Shown here in pieces: positions 29,810-38,577 of a DNA stretch of 64,000 nucleotides (positions within the stretch are counted from its first letter, which is position 1; every line of letters starts with the position of its first letter). Location of the stretch: positions 4,402,001 through 4,466,000 of the forward strand of contig NZ_CP048812.1 of assembly GCF_010977575.1 (NCBI RefSeq). The letters are read 5' to 3'. The notes under the pieces were generated by a model. It had not been told where the DNA came from. It was given only the letters and a program-made list of their open reading frames with translations, and did no database searches. The DNA is from Halomonas socia (lineage in GTDB: Bacteria; Pseudomonadota; Gammaproteobacteria; Pseudomonadales; Halomonadaceae). The position numbers were made by a program, and so were the translations under genes.

Positions 29810-30550
29810 ATGAGTGATGCATCTTACCGTGACGCCATCTTTTCGACACCCCTGGATCGGCTGGCGCGCTTCTCCTTCGACGAACGGGTGGTGGCCTGCT
29901 TTCCCGACATGATCCGCCGCTCGGTGCCGGGCTACGGCCAGATCCTCGGCATGCTGGGAGTGATCGCCGAGCGCCACCTGCGCCACGGCGCCCACGTCTA
30001 CGACCTGGGCTGCTCGCTAGGCGCGGTGGGGCTGGCACTGGCCGGCCGCCTGCCTCCGGAGGCCTTCAGCCTGACCGGCGTCGACCTGTCGCCGGCCATG
30101 GTCGCTCGCGCTCGCGAGACGTTTGCCAGCGAGTGTCCGGCGCACGTCATCGAAGTCGTCGAGGGCGATATCCGCCACCTCGACTACCGGGCGTCGGGCA
30201 TGGTCGTGCTCAACTTCACCCTGCAGTTCCTGCCCCCAACCGACCGCGACGCGGTCATCGCGGCGCTCTACTCGGCCCTCGAGCCCGGCGGCGTACTGGT
30301 GCTATCCGAGAAGATCGTCGCCGAGGACGAGCAGGACAACGCCTGGCTGGTGGAGCGCTATCACGACTTCAAGCGCGCCAACGGCTACAGCGACCTGGAG
30401 ATCAGCCAGAAGCGCAATGCGCTGGAGAACGTGCTGGTGCCCGACACCCTGGCGGCCCATCAGGCGCGACTGGCCCGCGCCGGCTTCGCGCGCAGCCAGG
30501 TGTGGTTCCAGTACCTCAATTTCGCCTCGCTGATCGCCTTCAAGCCGTGA
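29810..30550 (+). CDS. cmoA: Carboxy-S-adenosyl-L-methionine synthase
   Basis: CmoA makes carboxy-SAM from SAM and prephenate, the donor used by CmoB for cmo5U34 in tRNA. The 246-aa protein has the class I SAM fold motif VYDLGCSLGAVGLAL (near 62-76), SLTGVDLSPAMVARA and the CmoA-specific NFTLQFLPPTDRDAV. The start at 29810 (MSDASYRDAIFS) fits the family; an in-frame GTG exists 24 bp upstream. A phospholipase-D-like gene separates it from cmoB, which is normally adjacent. Confidence 0.96.
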   Translation: MSDASYRDAIFSTPLDRLARFSFDERVVACFPDMIRRSVPGYGQILGMLGVIAERHLRHGAHVYDLGCSLGAVGLALAGRLPPEAFSLTGVDLSPAMVARARETFASECPAHVIEVVEGDIRHLDYRASGMVVLNFTLQFLPPTDRDAVIAALYSALEPGGVLVLSEKIVAEDEQDNAWLVERYHDFKRANGYSDLEISQKRNALENVLVPDTLAAHQARLARAGFARSQVWFQYLNFASLIAFKP

Positions 30551-30574
30551 GGAGCTGGCCATGAGAGGTGCGTC

Positions 30575-32005
30575 ATGAGCCCATGGGCCTGGACGTTTGC
30601 CGCGGCGCTGGTGCTCTACCTGGCGACCGCCTGGTGGCACTCGCGCAAGACGCTGCCCCCCGGCCTCGGCGTCGAGGGGCCGTGGCGCGAGTCGATCAAC
30701 CCACAGCTACTGCTCGACGAGACCTTTGTCGACGCCGACGGCCAGCGCCACTGCCGCCAGCAGATCTTCGACGAGATATTTCGCCTGATCGGCCAGGCCG
30801 AGACGCTGGTGGTGCTGGATATCTTCCAGTTCAACGACCCCGCCGATGACTGCCGCGACTGCCATCGGCGGGTATCGGTGGCGCTGCGCGATGCCCTGCT
30901 GGCACGCAAGCGCCAGCGCCCCGAGGTCGAGATGGTGGTCATCACCGACCCCATCAACGCCGTCTACGGCGGGCGCGAGCTGAGCCATCACCGCCAGTTC
31001 GAAGCGGCCGGCATCCGCGTGGCGACGACCGACCTGACCATCGGCCGCGATCCCAACCCGAGTTGGACCGCGCTGTGGCGACTGTGCTTGCGCTGGCTGC
31101 CCCACTCGCATCGCGGCGGCTGGTTGCCCAGCCCGCTGGGTCCCGGCAAGGTCACGCTGCGCAGCTACCTGACGCTGCTCAACCTCAACGCCAACCATCG
31201 CAAGACGCTGGTGGTCGACGAGGGCCAGCACTGGACGGCGCTGGTCAGCTCGGCCAACGCCGATGACGATAGCAGCGATTACCGCGACGTGGCGCTGCGC
31301 GTCTCCGGCGACGCGGCCCTCGACCTGCTCGCCTCCGAGCGCGAGATCGCCACTCGCAGCGGCGTTAGCATCGACCACGCCCAGCCGACGGTCGCCGACA
31401 CCGACGCAAGTGGCCATACTCCGCGCCTGCGGCTGCTCAGCGAGGGCGCCATCAAGCGTGCCCTGCTGGCGATCATCGACGACGCCCGCGCCGGCGAACG
31501 GCTCGATATCGAGGTGCTCTACCTCTCCCACCGCGGCGTGATCAGCGCCCTGGCCCGGGCCGTGGCGCGCGGCAGCGACGTGCGGGTGCTGCTCGACCCC
31601 AACCATCACGCCTTCGGCGTCTCGGGCAGCGGCATTCCCAACCGTCAGGCAGCTGGCGATCTGCTGGCGGCGGGTATCAAACTGCGCTGGAGCGACACCC
31701 ACGGCGAGCAGGCCCACAGCAAGCTGCTGCTGTGCCATGCCGGCGAGCGCCCCGCCCGCCTGCTACTGGGCTCGGCCAACTACACCCGGCGCAGCCTCGA
31801 CGACCTCAACTTCGAGGCAGATCTCGAGCTGGTCGCCAATGCCGACGATCCGATAATCGCAGCGGCCCGCGACGCCTTCGAACGCCACTGGCACAACACC
31901 GCCGCCGAGCACTACAGTATCGGCCGCGAGGCGTACCTCGACGCCTCGCGGTGCCGCTACTGGCAGTATCGGCTGATGGAAGCCACCGGCTGGTGCACCT
32001 TCTAG
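30575..32005 (+). CDS. Phospholipase D-like domain protein, membrane-anchored
   Basis: A 476-aa protein with an N-terminal transmembrane anchor (WAWTFAAALVLYLATAWW) and two PLD (HKD) half-sites. The first, NHRKTLVVDE with SSANADD, keeps H-x-K-x4-D. The second, AHSKLLLCH followed by GSANYTRRSLDD, has His in place of the expected Asp. PLD-family enzymes include cardiolipin synthases and nucleases. The active sites probably face the periplasm or membrane surface if the anchor is N-in. It lies 24 bp after cmoA and 25 bp before cmoB, so it shares their transcript. Function in that setting is unknown. Confidence 0.82.
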   Translation: MSPWAWTFAAALVLYLATAWWHSRKTLPPGLGVEGPWRESINPQLLLDETFVDADGQRHCRQQIFDEIFRLIGQAETLVVLDIFQFNDPADDCRDCHRRVSVALRDALLARKRQRPEVEMVVITDPINAVYGGRELSHHRQFEAAGIRVATTDLTIGRDPNPSWTALWRLCLRWLPHSHRGGWLPSPLGPGKVTLRSYLTLLNLNANHRKTLVVDEGQHWTALVSSANADDDSSDYRDVALRVSGDAALDLLASEREIATRSGVSIDHAQPTVADTDASGHTPRLRLLSEGAIKRALLAIIDDARAGERLDIEVLYLSHRGVISALARAVARGSDVRVLLDPNHHAFGVSGSGIPNRQAAGDLLAAGIKLRWSDTHGEQAHSKLLLCHAGERPARLLLGSANYTRRSLDDLNFEADLELVANADDPIIAAARDAFERHWHNTAAEHYSIGREAYLDASRCRYWQYRLMEATGWCTF

Positions 32006-32030
32006 TCACGTGCAGGACAGCGAGAAACCC

Positions 32031-33017
32031 ATGCCCCACCCCCACCGCGAGCTCTACCACGCCTTTGTCGACCAGGGCCTGGATACCTGGCTGGCGCGCC
32101 TGCCCGAGCAGCTGGCACGCGGCCTCGACCGCCAGCGCTACGGCGACCTGCCAGCCTGGGAAAAGGCCGCCGCCAAGCTGCCGGCGTTGCCCGAGGCGCG
32201 CGAGGTGACACTGGATGCCGATACCGTCAGCGTCGAACTCACCCTCAGCGACAACCAGCGCCGCCAGTGCGAGAACCTGCTGCGCAAGCTGATGCCGTGG
32301 CGCAAGGGTCCCTATCGGCTGGGCGGCATTCACATCGATACCGAGTGGCGTTCGGACTGGAAGTGGCAGCGCCTCGCCACGCATCTCGCCGACCTCAGCG
32401 GTCGCCGCGTGCTCGACGTGGGCGGCGGCAGCGGCTATCACGCCTGGCGCATGGCCGGCGCCGGCGCCGCCTTCGTGCTGGTGATAGACCCCTCGCCGCG
32501 CTTCTTCTATCAATTCCAGGCGGTGCGCCACTTCGTCGGCGACGCTGACGGCGGGCGCACCTACTTCCTGCCGGTGGGCATCGAGGAGGTGCCAGAGCGA
32601 CTGGCGTTCTTCGATACGGTTTTCTCGATGGGCGTGCTCTACCATCGCCCTGCGCCGCTGGAGCATCTGCAGCAGTTGAAGGAGGCGCTGCGCCCGGGCG
32701 GCGAGCTGGTGCTGGAGACCCTGGTGGTAGAGGGCGACGACACCACCGTGCTGCTACCCGGCGAGCGCTACGCGGCGATGCCCAACGTCTACTTCCTGCC
32801 CTCCTCCGCGGCGCTCTGCCAGTGGCTCGAGCGCTGTGGCTTTACCAACGTGCGCGTCGTCGATGAAGCGGTCACCACTACCGATGAGCAGCGCAGCACC
32901 GACTGGATGACTTTCCAGTCGCTGGACGACTTCCTCGACCCCAATGACCCCACCCGCACCCGCGAGGGCTACCCGGCGCCGCGCCGCGCGGTGATGATCG
33001 CCAACCGGCCGCGATAG
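32031..33017 (+). CDS. cmoB: tRNA U34 carboxymethyltransferase
   Basis: CmoB transfers the carboxymethyl group from carboxy-SAM to 5-hydroxyuridine 34, giving cmo5U in tRNAs that read four-codon boxes. The 328-aa protein has LMPWRKGPYRLGGIHIDTEWRSDWKW before the SAM motif VLDVGGGSGYHAWRM and GVLYHRPAPLEHL, all typical. ATG 32031 is chosen; an in-frame GTG at 32010 lacks a ribosome-binding site. Together with cmoA and the distant cmoM (46588-47412) the pathway to mcmo5U is complete apart from TrhO/TrhP-type hydroxylation. Confidence 0.96.
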   Translation: MPHPHRELYHAFVDQGLDTWLARLPEQLARGLDRQRYGDLPAWEKAAAKLPALPEAREVTLDADTVSVELTLSDNQRRQCENLLRKLMPWRKGPYRLGGIHIDTEWRSDWKWQRLATHLADLSGRRVLDVGGGSGYHAWRMAGAGAAFVLVIDPSPRFFYQFQAVRHFVGDADGGRTYFLPVGIEEVPERLAFFDTVFSMGVLYHRPAPLEHLQQLKEALRPGGELVLETLVVEGDDTTVLLPGERYAAMPNVYFLPSSAALCQWLERCGFTNVRVVDEAVTTTDEQRSTDWMTFQSLDDFLDPNDPTRTREGYPAPRRAVMIANRPR

Positions 33018-33045
33018 GTAGCCGAATCACCGCCTCGCTAACCTG

Positions 33046-33068
33046 TCCTCGGCGTCCCTCGCTGAGGA
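33046..33068. terminator. Possible bidirectional terminator hairpin
   Basis: TCCTCGGCG and CGCTGAGGA pair with one mismatch around a 5-base loop between the convergent cmoB and zinc peptidase genes. No T-run is visible, so function as a terminator is uncertain. Confidence 0.35.
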
Positions 33069-33088
33069 GAACTGCAGAAGCCTTGCGG

Positions 33089-33763
33089 CTAGCGGCGCAG
33101 GATCACCAGCCATCTGCCCAGATTGAGGATACTGGCCAATGAGGCCGCCACGTAGGTGAAGGCGCAGGCGGTCAGCACGTGGCGAGCGGCAGGCATGTCG
33201 TAGGGCGGGATGTACTGCTTGAGCAGCGGCAGCGCGCGCTGGAAGCTGGCGTCGAACTCCACCGGCAGGGTGATCAGGTGCACCAGCGCCGCGGTGCCGA
33301 AACTGATCAGCGCCGCCACGACCACGACCAGCATGCCGCCGGGCAGGCGGGTGAGGATGAACAGGAAGGGCGCGGCCATCATCAGCACCGCGCCGAGCTT
33401 CTCGGCCTGCTGGGCCACGCCCACCAGCCGCGTGCGCGCCAGCAGCGGCGTATAGCCGCGGGCGTGCTGGATGGCATGCCCCACCTCGTGGGCGGCCACC
33501 GTCACCGCGGTCAGCGAACGCCCGTCATGGTGCTCCGGCGACAGCCTCACCCGCCGCGCGGCGGGGTCGTAGTGATCGCCATACTCGGTGACCTCCACTT
33601 CCACTCCCTCGATGCCCAGCCGCTCGAGCAGGTGCCTGGCCAGCTCACCGCCGCTACCGGGGTAGTCGCTGCGCTGCCGGGCGTGGCGATTCAGCACCCA
33701 CTTGGCCCAGTAGTTGGGCAGGATGAACACAGCCGCTACCAGTACCAGTGCAATGATCAGCAT
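33089..33763 (-). CDS. Membrane zinc metallopeptidase (YugP/Zn_peptidase_2 family)
   Basis: A 224-aa membrane protein of the Zn_peptidase_2 family. An N-terminal helix (MLIIALVLVAAVFILPNYW) is followed by the zinc motif AAHEVGHAIQHARGY, with two more hydrophobic segments at about 125-170 and a final one near 200. The substrate is unknown. The ATG at 33763 has GGAG 10 bp upstream. A longer frame upstream overlaps the putative Fur site and is not used. Divergent from hemP. Confidence 0.85.
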   Translation of the reverse strand: MLIIALVLVAAVFILPNYWAKWVLNRHARQRSDYPGSGGELARHLLERLGIEGVEVEVTEYGDHYDPAARRVRLSPEHHDGRSLTAVTVAAHEVGHAIQHARGYTPLLARTRLVGVAQQAEKLGAVLMMAAPFLFILTRLPGGMLVVVVAALISFGTAALVHLITLPVEFDASFQRALPLLKQYIPPYDMPAARHVLTACAFTYVAASLASILNLGRWLVILRR

Positions 33764-33833
33764 ACCGCTATTACTCCTCTGCCCTCGATCGACCGCTCGA
33801 GGCTCGGCGGCCATAGGCTTGACGCGCACCACA

Positions 33834-33858
33834 AAATAAACAATAGTTATTCGCATTT
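33834..33858. promoter_or_regulatory. Candidate Fur box upstream of hemP
   Basis: The AT-rich stretch ATAAACAATAGTTATTCGCATTT lies about 25-48 bp upstream of hemP and centres on the near-palindrome AATAGTTATT. It resembles a degenerate Fur site (repeated NATAAT-type elements). Hemin loci are usually Fur-controlled, so location supports the call; the match itself is moderate. Confidence 0.35.
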
Positions 33859-33881
33859 AAGAGCCAGCCACATATCAGGCC

Positions 33882-34061
33882 ATGCCCATGACCTCTCCAC
33901 CACCACACTCGCCGGCATCGGACGTCGATCTCAGGATGCGCCAGGGGCGCATCGCCAGCGAGAGACTGCTCGACGCACGCGGCGTACTGATCATCGAGCA
34001 CCGCGGCCGTGAGTACCAGCTGCGCGAAACGCGCAACGGCAAACTGATTCTGACCTCGTAA
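33882..34061 (+). CDS. hemP: Hemin uptake protein HemP
   Basis: A 59-aa protein, MPMTSPPPHSPASDVDLRMR..., ending RGREYQLRETRNGKLILTS, which matches the conserved HemP C-terminus (G-x-Y-x-L-R-x-T-x-x-G-K-L-I-L-T). HemP is a small haem-responsive factor found at the head of hemin-uptake operons; in Burkholderia it activates the receptor gene. A second ATG lies two codons downstream (33888). It is 90 bp upstream of the broken receptor and should be in the same Fur-type regulon. Confidence 0.88.
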   Translation: MPMTSPPPHSPASDVDLRMRQGRIASERLLDARGVLIIEHRGREYQLRETRNGKLILTS

Positions 34062-34151
34062 TTCGACCATACAAGCGATATCGCCAGCCAGGTAGCCATC
34101 CGCCACCCAGCCAGCCGCCTCTCCTGACACACGCAAGGGAACCTCAGGAAC

Positions 34152-34858
34152 ATGAAGCGAACACTGAGCTGCAGTGGCGCCCTGGCACTACTCTGTATAT
34201 CCCCGATGGCGAGCACCGTGGCCAACGAACCTGGCCAAGACGAGCTGGCCCCCCTGGTGGTCACCGGCACCCGTACGCCCACCGATACCTTTCGTGCACC
34301 GCTGATCATCGACACCCTCGACCGTCACGACCCGACGCTGTCGACCGCCACGCGCCTCGAGGATGCGCTGGGCAGCCAGCCCGGGCTGACCGTCGCCGGA
34401 CAGGGGCGACGCAACGGCCAGACCTCCAGCATGCGCGGCTTCGACCGCAACGGCGTACTGGTACGTCTCGACGGCATACGCCAGGACATCGACACCGGCC
34501 ACCTGGGTAATGTCTTCGTAGACCCGGGTCTGCTGCGTGAGGTTCAGATCGCCCGCGGCGCCCTCTCCAGCCTGTATGGCAGCAATGCCATGGGCGGCGT
34601 CATCAGCCTCGACACGGTAGACGCCGGTGACCTGCTGCGCCCGGGGAAACCCGCGGCGGGCGGCTGTCGCTGCGCGGCGCCACGGCAAGCGACGAGCCCC
34701 AGCCCGGCTACGGCCTGCACGACCTACAGCTGGCCTGGCAGTTCACGCCCGCCGTGTCGTCCTCGCTCAGCCTGCGCAACGTCGCCGACAAGACCTGGTA
34801 CCGCCCCGACGGCAACCTCGGCGACGGGCGCAGCCTGCTCGCCAACCTGAGCCTGTAA
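34152..34858 (+). pseudogene. hmuR: TonB-dependent hemin receptor, internally deleted and frameshifted
   Basis: The first 165 codons encode a signal peptide and the plug domain of a TonB-dependent haem receptor (LAPLVVTGTRTP, the TonB box region; SMRGFDRNGVLVRLDGIRQD; GALSSLYGSNAMGGVISLDTVDA). Near 34648-34655 one base appears missing. In the second frame the text goes on GGRLSLRGATASDE and then, at about 34697-34705, jumps to GLHDLQLAWQ...NVADKTWYRPDGN..., the last two strands of a barrel, and stops at 34858. About 450-500 residues of the barrel are gone. It cannot form a working receptor. Downstream hemin genes are intact. Confidence 0.85.
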
Positions 34859-34880
34859 TGGTGAACCACAGGAGATGCCC

Positions 34881-35921
34881 ATGAACACGCAACAGCACGC
34901 CATTCTCGAGGCCTACGATGCCGCCCGCGCCGCTTCGCCACGGCTGCCGGCGATCAGCATCGCCGAGCGCCTGGCGATCAGCGAGGGCGAGCTGCAGGCT
35001 GCCCGGATAGGGCGCGACGTCACTACCATCACGCTGGCACCGGCGGACCTCGCCGCCGAATTCTGCCAGCTCGGTCTCGTCAAGGCACTGACCCGCTCTA
35101 GCGCCGCGGTGCTCGAGCAGCAGGGCTACTATCCACCGCTCACCAGCGCCGGCCTGCTGCTGGCCCCGGGCGGGCTCGATATGCGCCTGCACCTGCAGCG
35201 CTGGCACTGGGCCTGCCTGGTTCGCGACAGCGTGACTGATGCCAATGGCAACACGTCGCTGCGCCACAGCCTGCAGGTCTTCGACGGCCACGGCCGGGCA
35301 CTGCACAAGGCCTTTTCGCTGAAAACCACGCCGCCTGCTGCCTGGCAGCGGCTGGCGGCAAGCGGCAACGACAGTAAGCCGGTATTCACCCGCCTGGCGC
35401 TGCCGGCAACGCGGCCCCTGCCACAGGCCCCAGGGCTCGAGGAGGACTGGGCGCGCATGCGCGATGTCCATCAGTTCTTCGCCCTGCTGCGCCGCCATGG
35501 CCTGCAGCGCCACGAAGCCAATACCCTGATGGAGGGACGCTTTACCCGACGCCTGGTCCCCGTCAGCGTAGCGCAGGTACTGGAACGCGCCGCCGAGAGC
35601 GCCATGCCACTGATGCTGTTCGTCGCCAGCCCCGGCAGCGTGCAGATCCGCAGCGGCAGTATTCCTCAGCCCCAACGCCGACACGGCTGGCTCAACCTAT
35701 TCGGCGACGACTTCACCCTACACCTCGACGATGAGCGCATCGCGCGCGTATGGCAGGTGCACAAACCCAACCGCGATGGCGGCGTAACCAGCCTTGAAGC
35801 CTTCTCCAACGACGGCGAGCTATTGCTTCAGCTCTACACCGAGCGCAGCGAAGGCCGCCAAGAGCGCCCGGCATGGCGCAAGTTGCTGGCCCGCCTGGCC
35901 GACCTGGAGGTGGCCGCATGA
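34881..35921 (+). CDS. hemS: Hemin-degrading/handling factor HemS family
   Basis: A 346-aa cytoplasmic protein of the HemS/ChuS/PhuS family, which binds incoming haem and degrades it or hands it to haem oxygenase. Internal duplication is visible as two similar halves, with DVTTITLAPADL/LGLVKALTRS in the first and WLNLFGDDFTLHLDDERIARVW in the second; in the family an axial His follows near KP. The ATG at 34881 is chosen because GGAG lies 6 bp before it; another ATG two codons earlier touches the Shine-Dalgarno. Its stop overlaps hmuT by 4 bp. Confidence 0.88.
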   Translation: MNTQQHAILEAYDAARAASPRLPAISIAERLAISEGELQAARIGRDVTTITLAPADLAAEFCQLGLVKALTRSSAAVLEQQGYYPPLTSAGLLLAPGGLDMRLHLQRWHWACLVRDSVTDANGNTSLRHSLQVFDGHGRALHKAFSLKTTPPAAWQRLAASGNDSKPVFTRLALPATRPLPQAPGLEEDWARMRDVHQFFALLRRHGLQRHEANTLMEGRFTRRLVPVSVAQVLERAAESAMPLMLFVASPGSVQIRSGSIPQPQRRHGWLNLFGDDFTLHLDDERIARVWQVHKPNRDGGVTSLEAFSNDGELLLQLYTERSEGRQERPAWRKLLARLADLEVAA

Positions 35922-36784
35922 GAGCCCTCCTGATGGTGCTGCTGATCGGCTGGTCGGCGGGCGCCCAGGCCCAGAGCCCGCGCACGGTAGTGATCGGCGG
36001 CGACGTCGCCGAGATCATCGCTGCCCTGGACGCCGAGGAGGGCCTGATAGGGCGCGACGACACCAGCCAGTACCCGCCGCATCTGAGCGCACTGCCATCG
36101 GTGGGCTACCTGCGCCAGCTCGCCGCCGAGGGGGTATTGTCGCTGCGCCCCGAGCGCCTGGTGGTAAGCGCCCAGGCCGGCCCGCGCGAGACGCTGCGCC
36201 AGCTAGAAGCCAGCGGTGTCGAGGTGGTCACCATCAGCGCCGAGCAGCGCCTCGAGGAGATACCGCAAAAGGTGACACGCATCGGCGAGAGCCTGGGCCG
36301 CGAGGCCGCTGCCGAGGCGCTCAATCGGTCGCTCGCCGCGCAACTGGCCGAGGTGGCAGACCTGCCGCGTCTCGACCAGGGGCCGGCGATGTTTCTGCTT
36401 AGCCACACCGGCACCTCGCCGATGGCCGCCGGGCATGCTACCGCCGCCGATACCGCCCTGGGCGCCGCAGGTGTCGACAACGCCTTCGCCGCAATGCCGG
36501 GCTACAAGGTGGTCAGCGCCGAAGGCCTGATCGCCGAGGCACCCAGCAGCGTGATCGTCACCCGCACTGGGCTCGAGGCCCTGGGCGGCAGCGAAGCACT
36601 CTGGCGCCTGCCCGGCATGGCCATGACACCGGCTGGCACCTCACGCCGGCTGGTGGTGTGCGACGACCAGGCGCTACTCGGCTTCGGGCCGCGTACGCCA
36701 GAGGCAATCCTGGCCCTGCATCACGCGCTCGCCCCCCAGCACCCCGCCGATGACGACGCACTGTGCCAAGCCTACGACTCATGA
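35918..36784 (+). CDS. hmuT: Hemin ABC transporter periplasmic binding protein
   Basis: HmuT carries haem across the periplasm to HmuUV. The 288-aa protein has a Sec signal peptide (RALLMVLLIGWSAGAQAQ) and then TVVIGGDVAEIIAALDAEEGLIGRDDTSQYP, typical of the helical-backbone binding-protein class, with the conserved haem-ligand Tyr region SVGYLRQLAAEGVLSLRPE. The ATG overlaps the hemS stop, and its own stop overlaps hmuU, so hemS-hmuT-hmuU are tightly coupled. Confidence 0.92.
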   Translation: MRALLMVLLIGWSAGAQAQSPRTVVIGGDVAEIIAALDAEEGLIGRDDTSQYPPHLSALPSVGYLRQLAAEGVLSLRPERLVVSAQAGPRETLRQLEASGVEVVTISAEQRLEEIPQKVTRIGESLGREAAAEALNRSLAAQLAEVADLPRLDQGPAMFLLSHTGTSPMAAGHATAADTALGAAGVDNAFAAMPGYKVVSAEGLIAEAPSSVIVTRTGLEALGGSEALWRLPGMAMTPAGTSRRLVVCDDQALLGFGPRTPEAILALHHALAPQHPADDDALCQAYDS

Positions 36785-37809
36785 GTCAGAGCCTGCGTCT
36801 TCCCATCCCGCGCCGCACTGAACGACCAGCGACGGCCAGGCGCACCCTCGGCCTGCTGGGCCTGGCCGTCGTTATCGCCCTGCTGGCGAGTGCCATGAGC
36901 GGGCAGATCGGCCTCTCGCCGCGAGTACTGCTGGGTATCTGGCCGACACCGCTGGAGTGGCAGATCTGGTGGCAACTGCGACTGCCCCGGCTGCTGCTCG
37001 CCGCCCTGGCCGGCGCCATGCTGGCCAGCAGTGGCGCCGCCATGCAGGGGATGTTCCGCAACCCGCTGGCCGATCCGACGCTGCTGGGCCTGGCCAGCGG
37101 TGCCGGCCTCGCCGTGGCGATCTGGATCGTGCTGTTCGACGCCGCCGGCCCCTGGGGACTCTACGGCCAGTTCATCGCCGGCTTTCTCGGCGCGCTCGGC
37201 GTCTGCGTGCTGGTATTCGCGCTGGGCGAACGCCAGCGCGACGATAACATGCTGTTTACCCTGCTGCTGGCCGGGTTAGCCATCAATACCCTGGCCGGTG
37301 CGCTGGGCGGAGTGCTGGCCTTCGTCGCCAGCGACGAGCAGCTGCGCCAGCTCAGCCTGTGGGGCATGGGCAGCCTATCGCACGCGCTGTGGAGCGCGGC
37401 CCTTGGCGCGCTACTGGGGATACCCCCAGCGCTGCTGTGGCTGCTGCGCAGCGCGCGAGACCTCGACCTGCTGCAGCTGGGCGAGCTCACCGCCCACGCC
37501 GCCGGACTCGATGCGCCGCGCCTCAAGCGCCGCGTGGTGTTGGCCACCGCCCTCGGCGTCGGGCTGTGCGTGGCGCTGGCTGGCATCATCGGCTTTCTGG
37601 GCCTGCTGGTACCGCACTGCCTGCGGCTGTGGCTGGGCCCCGGACATCGCCTGCTGCTGCCGGCATCGATGCTGGGCGGTGCGCTGCTGCTGATCGTCGC
37701 CGATGCTCTCGCCCGCAGCCTGGCCAGCCCAGCCGAGATTCCAGTCGGATTGCTGACCAGTCTGCTCGGTGGCCCCTACTTTCTGTGGTTACTACTCAAA
37801 CGCCCCTGA
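36781..37809 (+). CDS. hmuU: Hemin ABC transporter permease
   Basis: A 342-aa FecCD/BtuC-type permease with about ten membrane helices. Typical motifs are seen: LRLPRLLLAALAGAMLASSGAAMQGMFRNPLADPTLLGL, the coupling and pore region, and the C-terminal IIGFLGLLVPHCLRLWLGPGHR...LPASMLGGALLLIVADALAR. It partners with HmuV in the inner membrane to import haem delivered by HmuT. The start overlaps the hmuT stop (ATGA); longer in-frame starts fall inside hmuT. Confidence 0.95.
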   Translation: MSQSLRLPIPRRTERPATARRTLGLLGLAVVIALLASAMSGQIGLSPRVLLGIWPTPLEWQIWWQLRLPRLLLAALAGAMLASSGAAMQGMFRNPLADPTLLGLASGAGLAVAIWIVLFDAAGPWGLYGQFIAGFLGALGVCVLVFALGERQRDDNMLFTLLLAGLAINTLAGALGGVLAFVASDEQLRQLSLWGMGSLSHALWSAALGALLGIPPALLWLLRSARDLDLLQLGELTAHAAGLDAPRLKRRVVLATALGVGLCVALAGIIGFLGLLVPHCLRLWLGPGHRLLLPASMLGGALLLIVADALARSLASPAEIPVGLLTSLLGGPYFLWLLLKRP

Positions 37810-37818
37810 GGTACCAGC

Positions 37819-38577
37819 ATGCTCGAACTTTGTCGCGCCGGTTTTACCTCCGTCCCACGGCTGACGCCTTTCAGCGACCGCCTGGCAGCCGGTGAGCTGC
37901 TGGCCATTGTCGGCCCCAACGGCGCCGGCAAGAGCACCCTGCTGAGCCTGCTTTCCGGATTTCGTACCGCCGAGTGCGGCTGCGTGCATCTCGACGGCCA
38001 GCCACTGGCCGGCTGGTCGCCTGCCAGATTGGCGCGGCGCCGCGCGCTGGTGGCACAAGGTATCTCGCTGGGCTTCGACTGGCCGTTGCAGGATCTAGTC
38101 GCACTCGGCAGCGATGCCGACTCAGGCGCCGTACAGCGCGCCCTGGGGGCCCTCGACCTTCTGCCCCTCGCCGAGCGCGGTGTGCTGTCGCTGTCCGGCG
38201 GCGAGCGCCAGCGGGCGATGATCGCCCGGGCGCTCTGCCAGTTGGGGGGCCTCGAGTCGACGGCACAGGACGGTGGAGTGCTGCTGCTCGACGAACCCAC
38301 CAGCGCCCTCGACATAGGCCAGCAACAGCGCCTGATGCGACTGCTAAGAGGCCTCGCCGAGACCCGCCATATGGCGATCTGCTGTGTGCTTCACGACCTC
38401 AACCTGGCCGCTCGTTTCGCCCACCGCGTCTGGCTGCTGCAGCATGGCGAGCGCATTGCCAGCGGCACGCCCGGCGAGGTACTGCACGCCCGGCGGCTCG
38501 AAGGGGTATTCGATGCCCAGCTCGACCAGCTCCACAGCGCGCATTTCACCACACCGGTACTGGCACTGCGCCTATAG
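37819..38577 (+). CDS. hmuV: Hemin ABC transporter ATP-binding protein
   Basis: The 252-aa ATPase of the hemin importer. Walker A is GPNGAGKST (about 33-41), the ABC signature LSGGERQRAMIARAL, and Walker B VLLLDEPTSALD, with the switch His in CVLHDLNLA. It begins 10 bp after hmuU and closes the operon. The last 6 bp overlap the convergent App1-like gene. Confidence 0.95.
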   Translation: MLELCRAGFTSVPRLTPFSDRLAAGELLAIVGPNGAGKSTLLSLLSGFRTAECGCVHLDGQPLAGWSPARLARRRALVAQGISLGFDWPLQDLVALGSDADSGAVQRALGALDLLPLAERGVLSLSGGERQRAMIARALCQLGGLESTAQDGGVLLLDEPTSALDIGQQQRLMRLLRGLAETRHMAICCVLHDLNLAARFAHRVWLLQHGERIASGTPGEVLHARRLEGVFDAQLDQLHSAHFTTPVLALRL

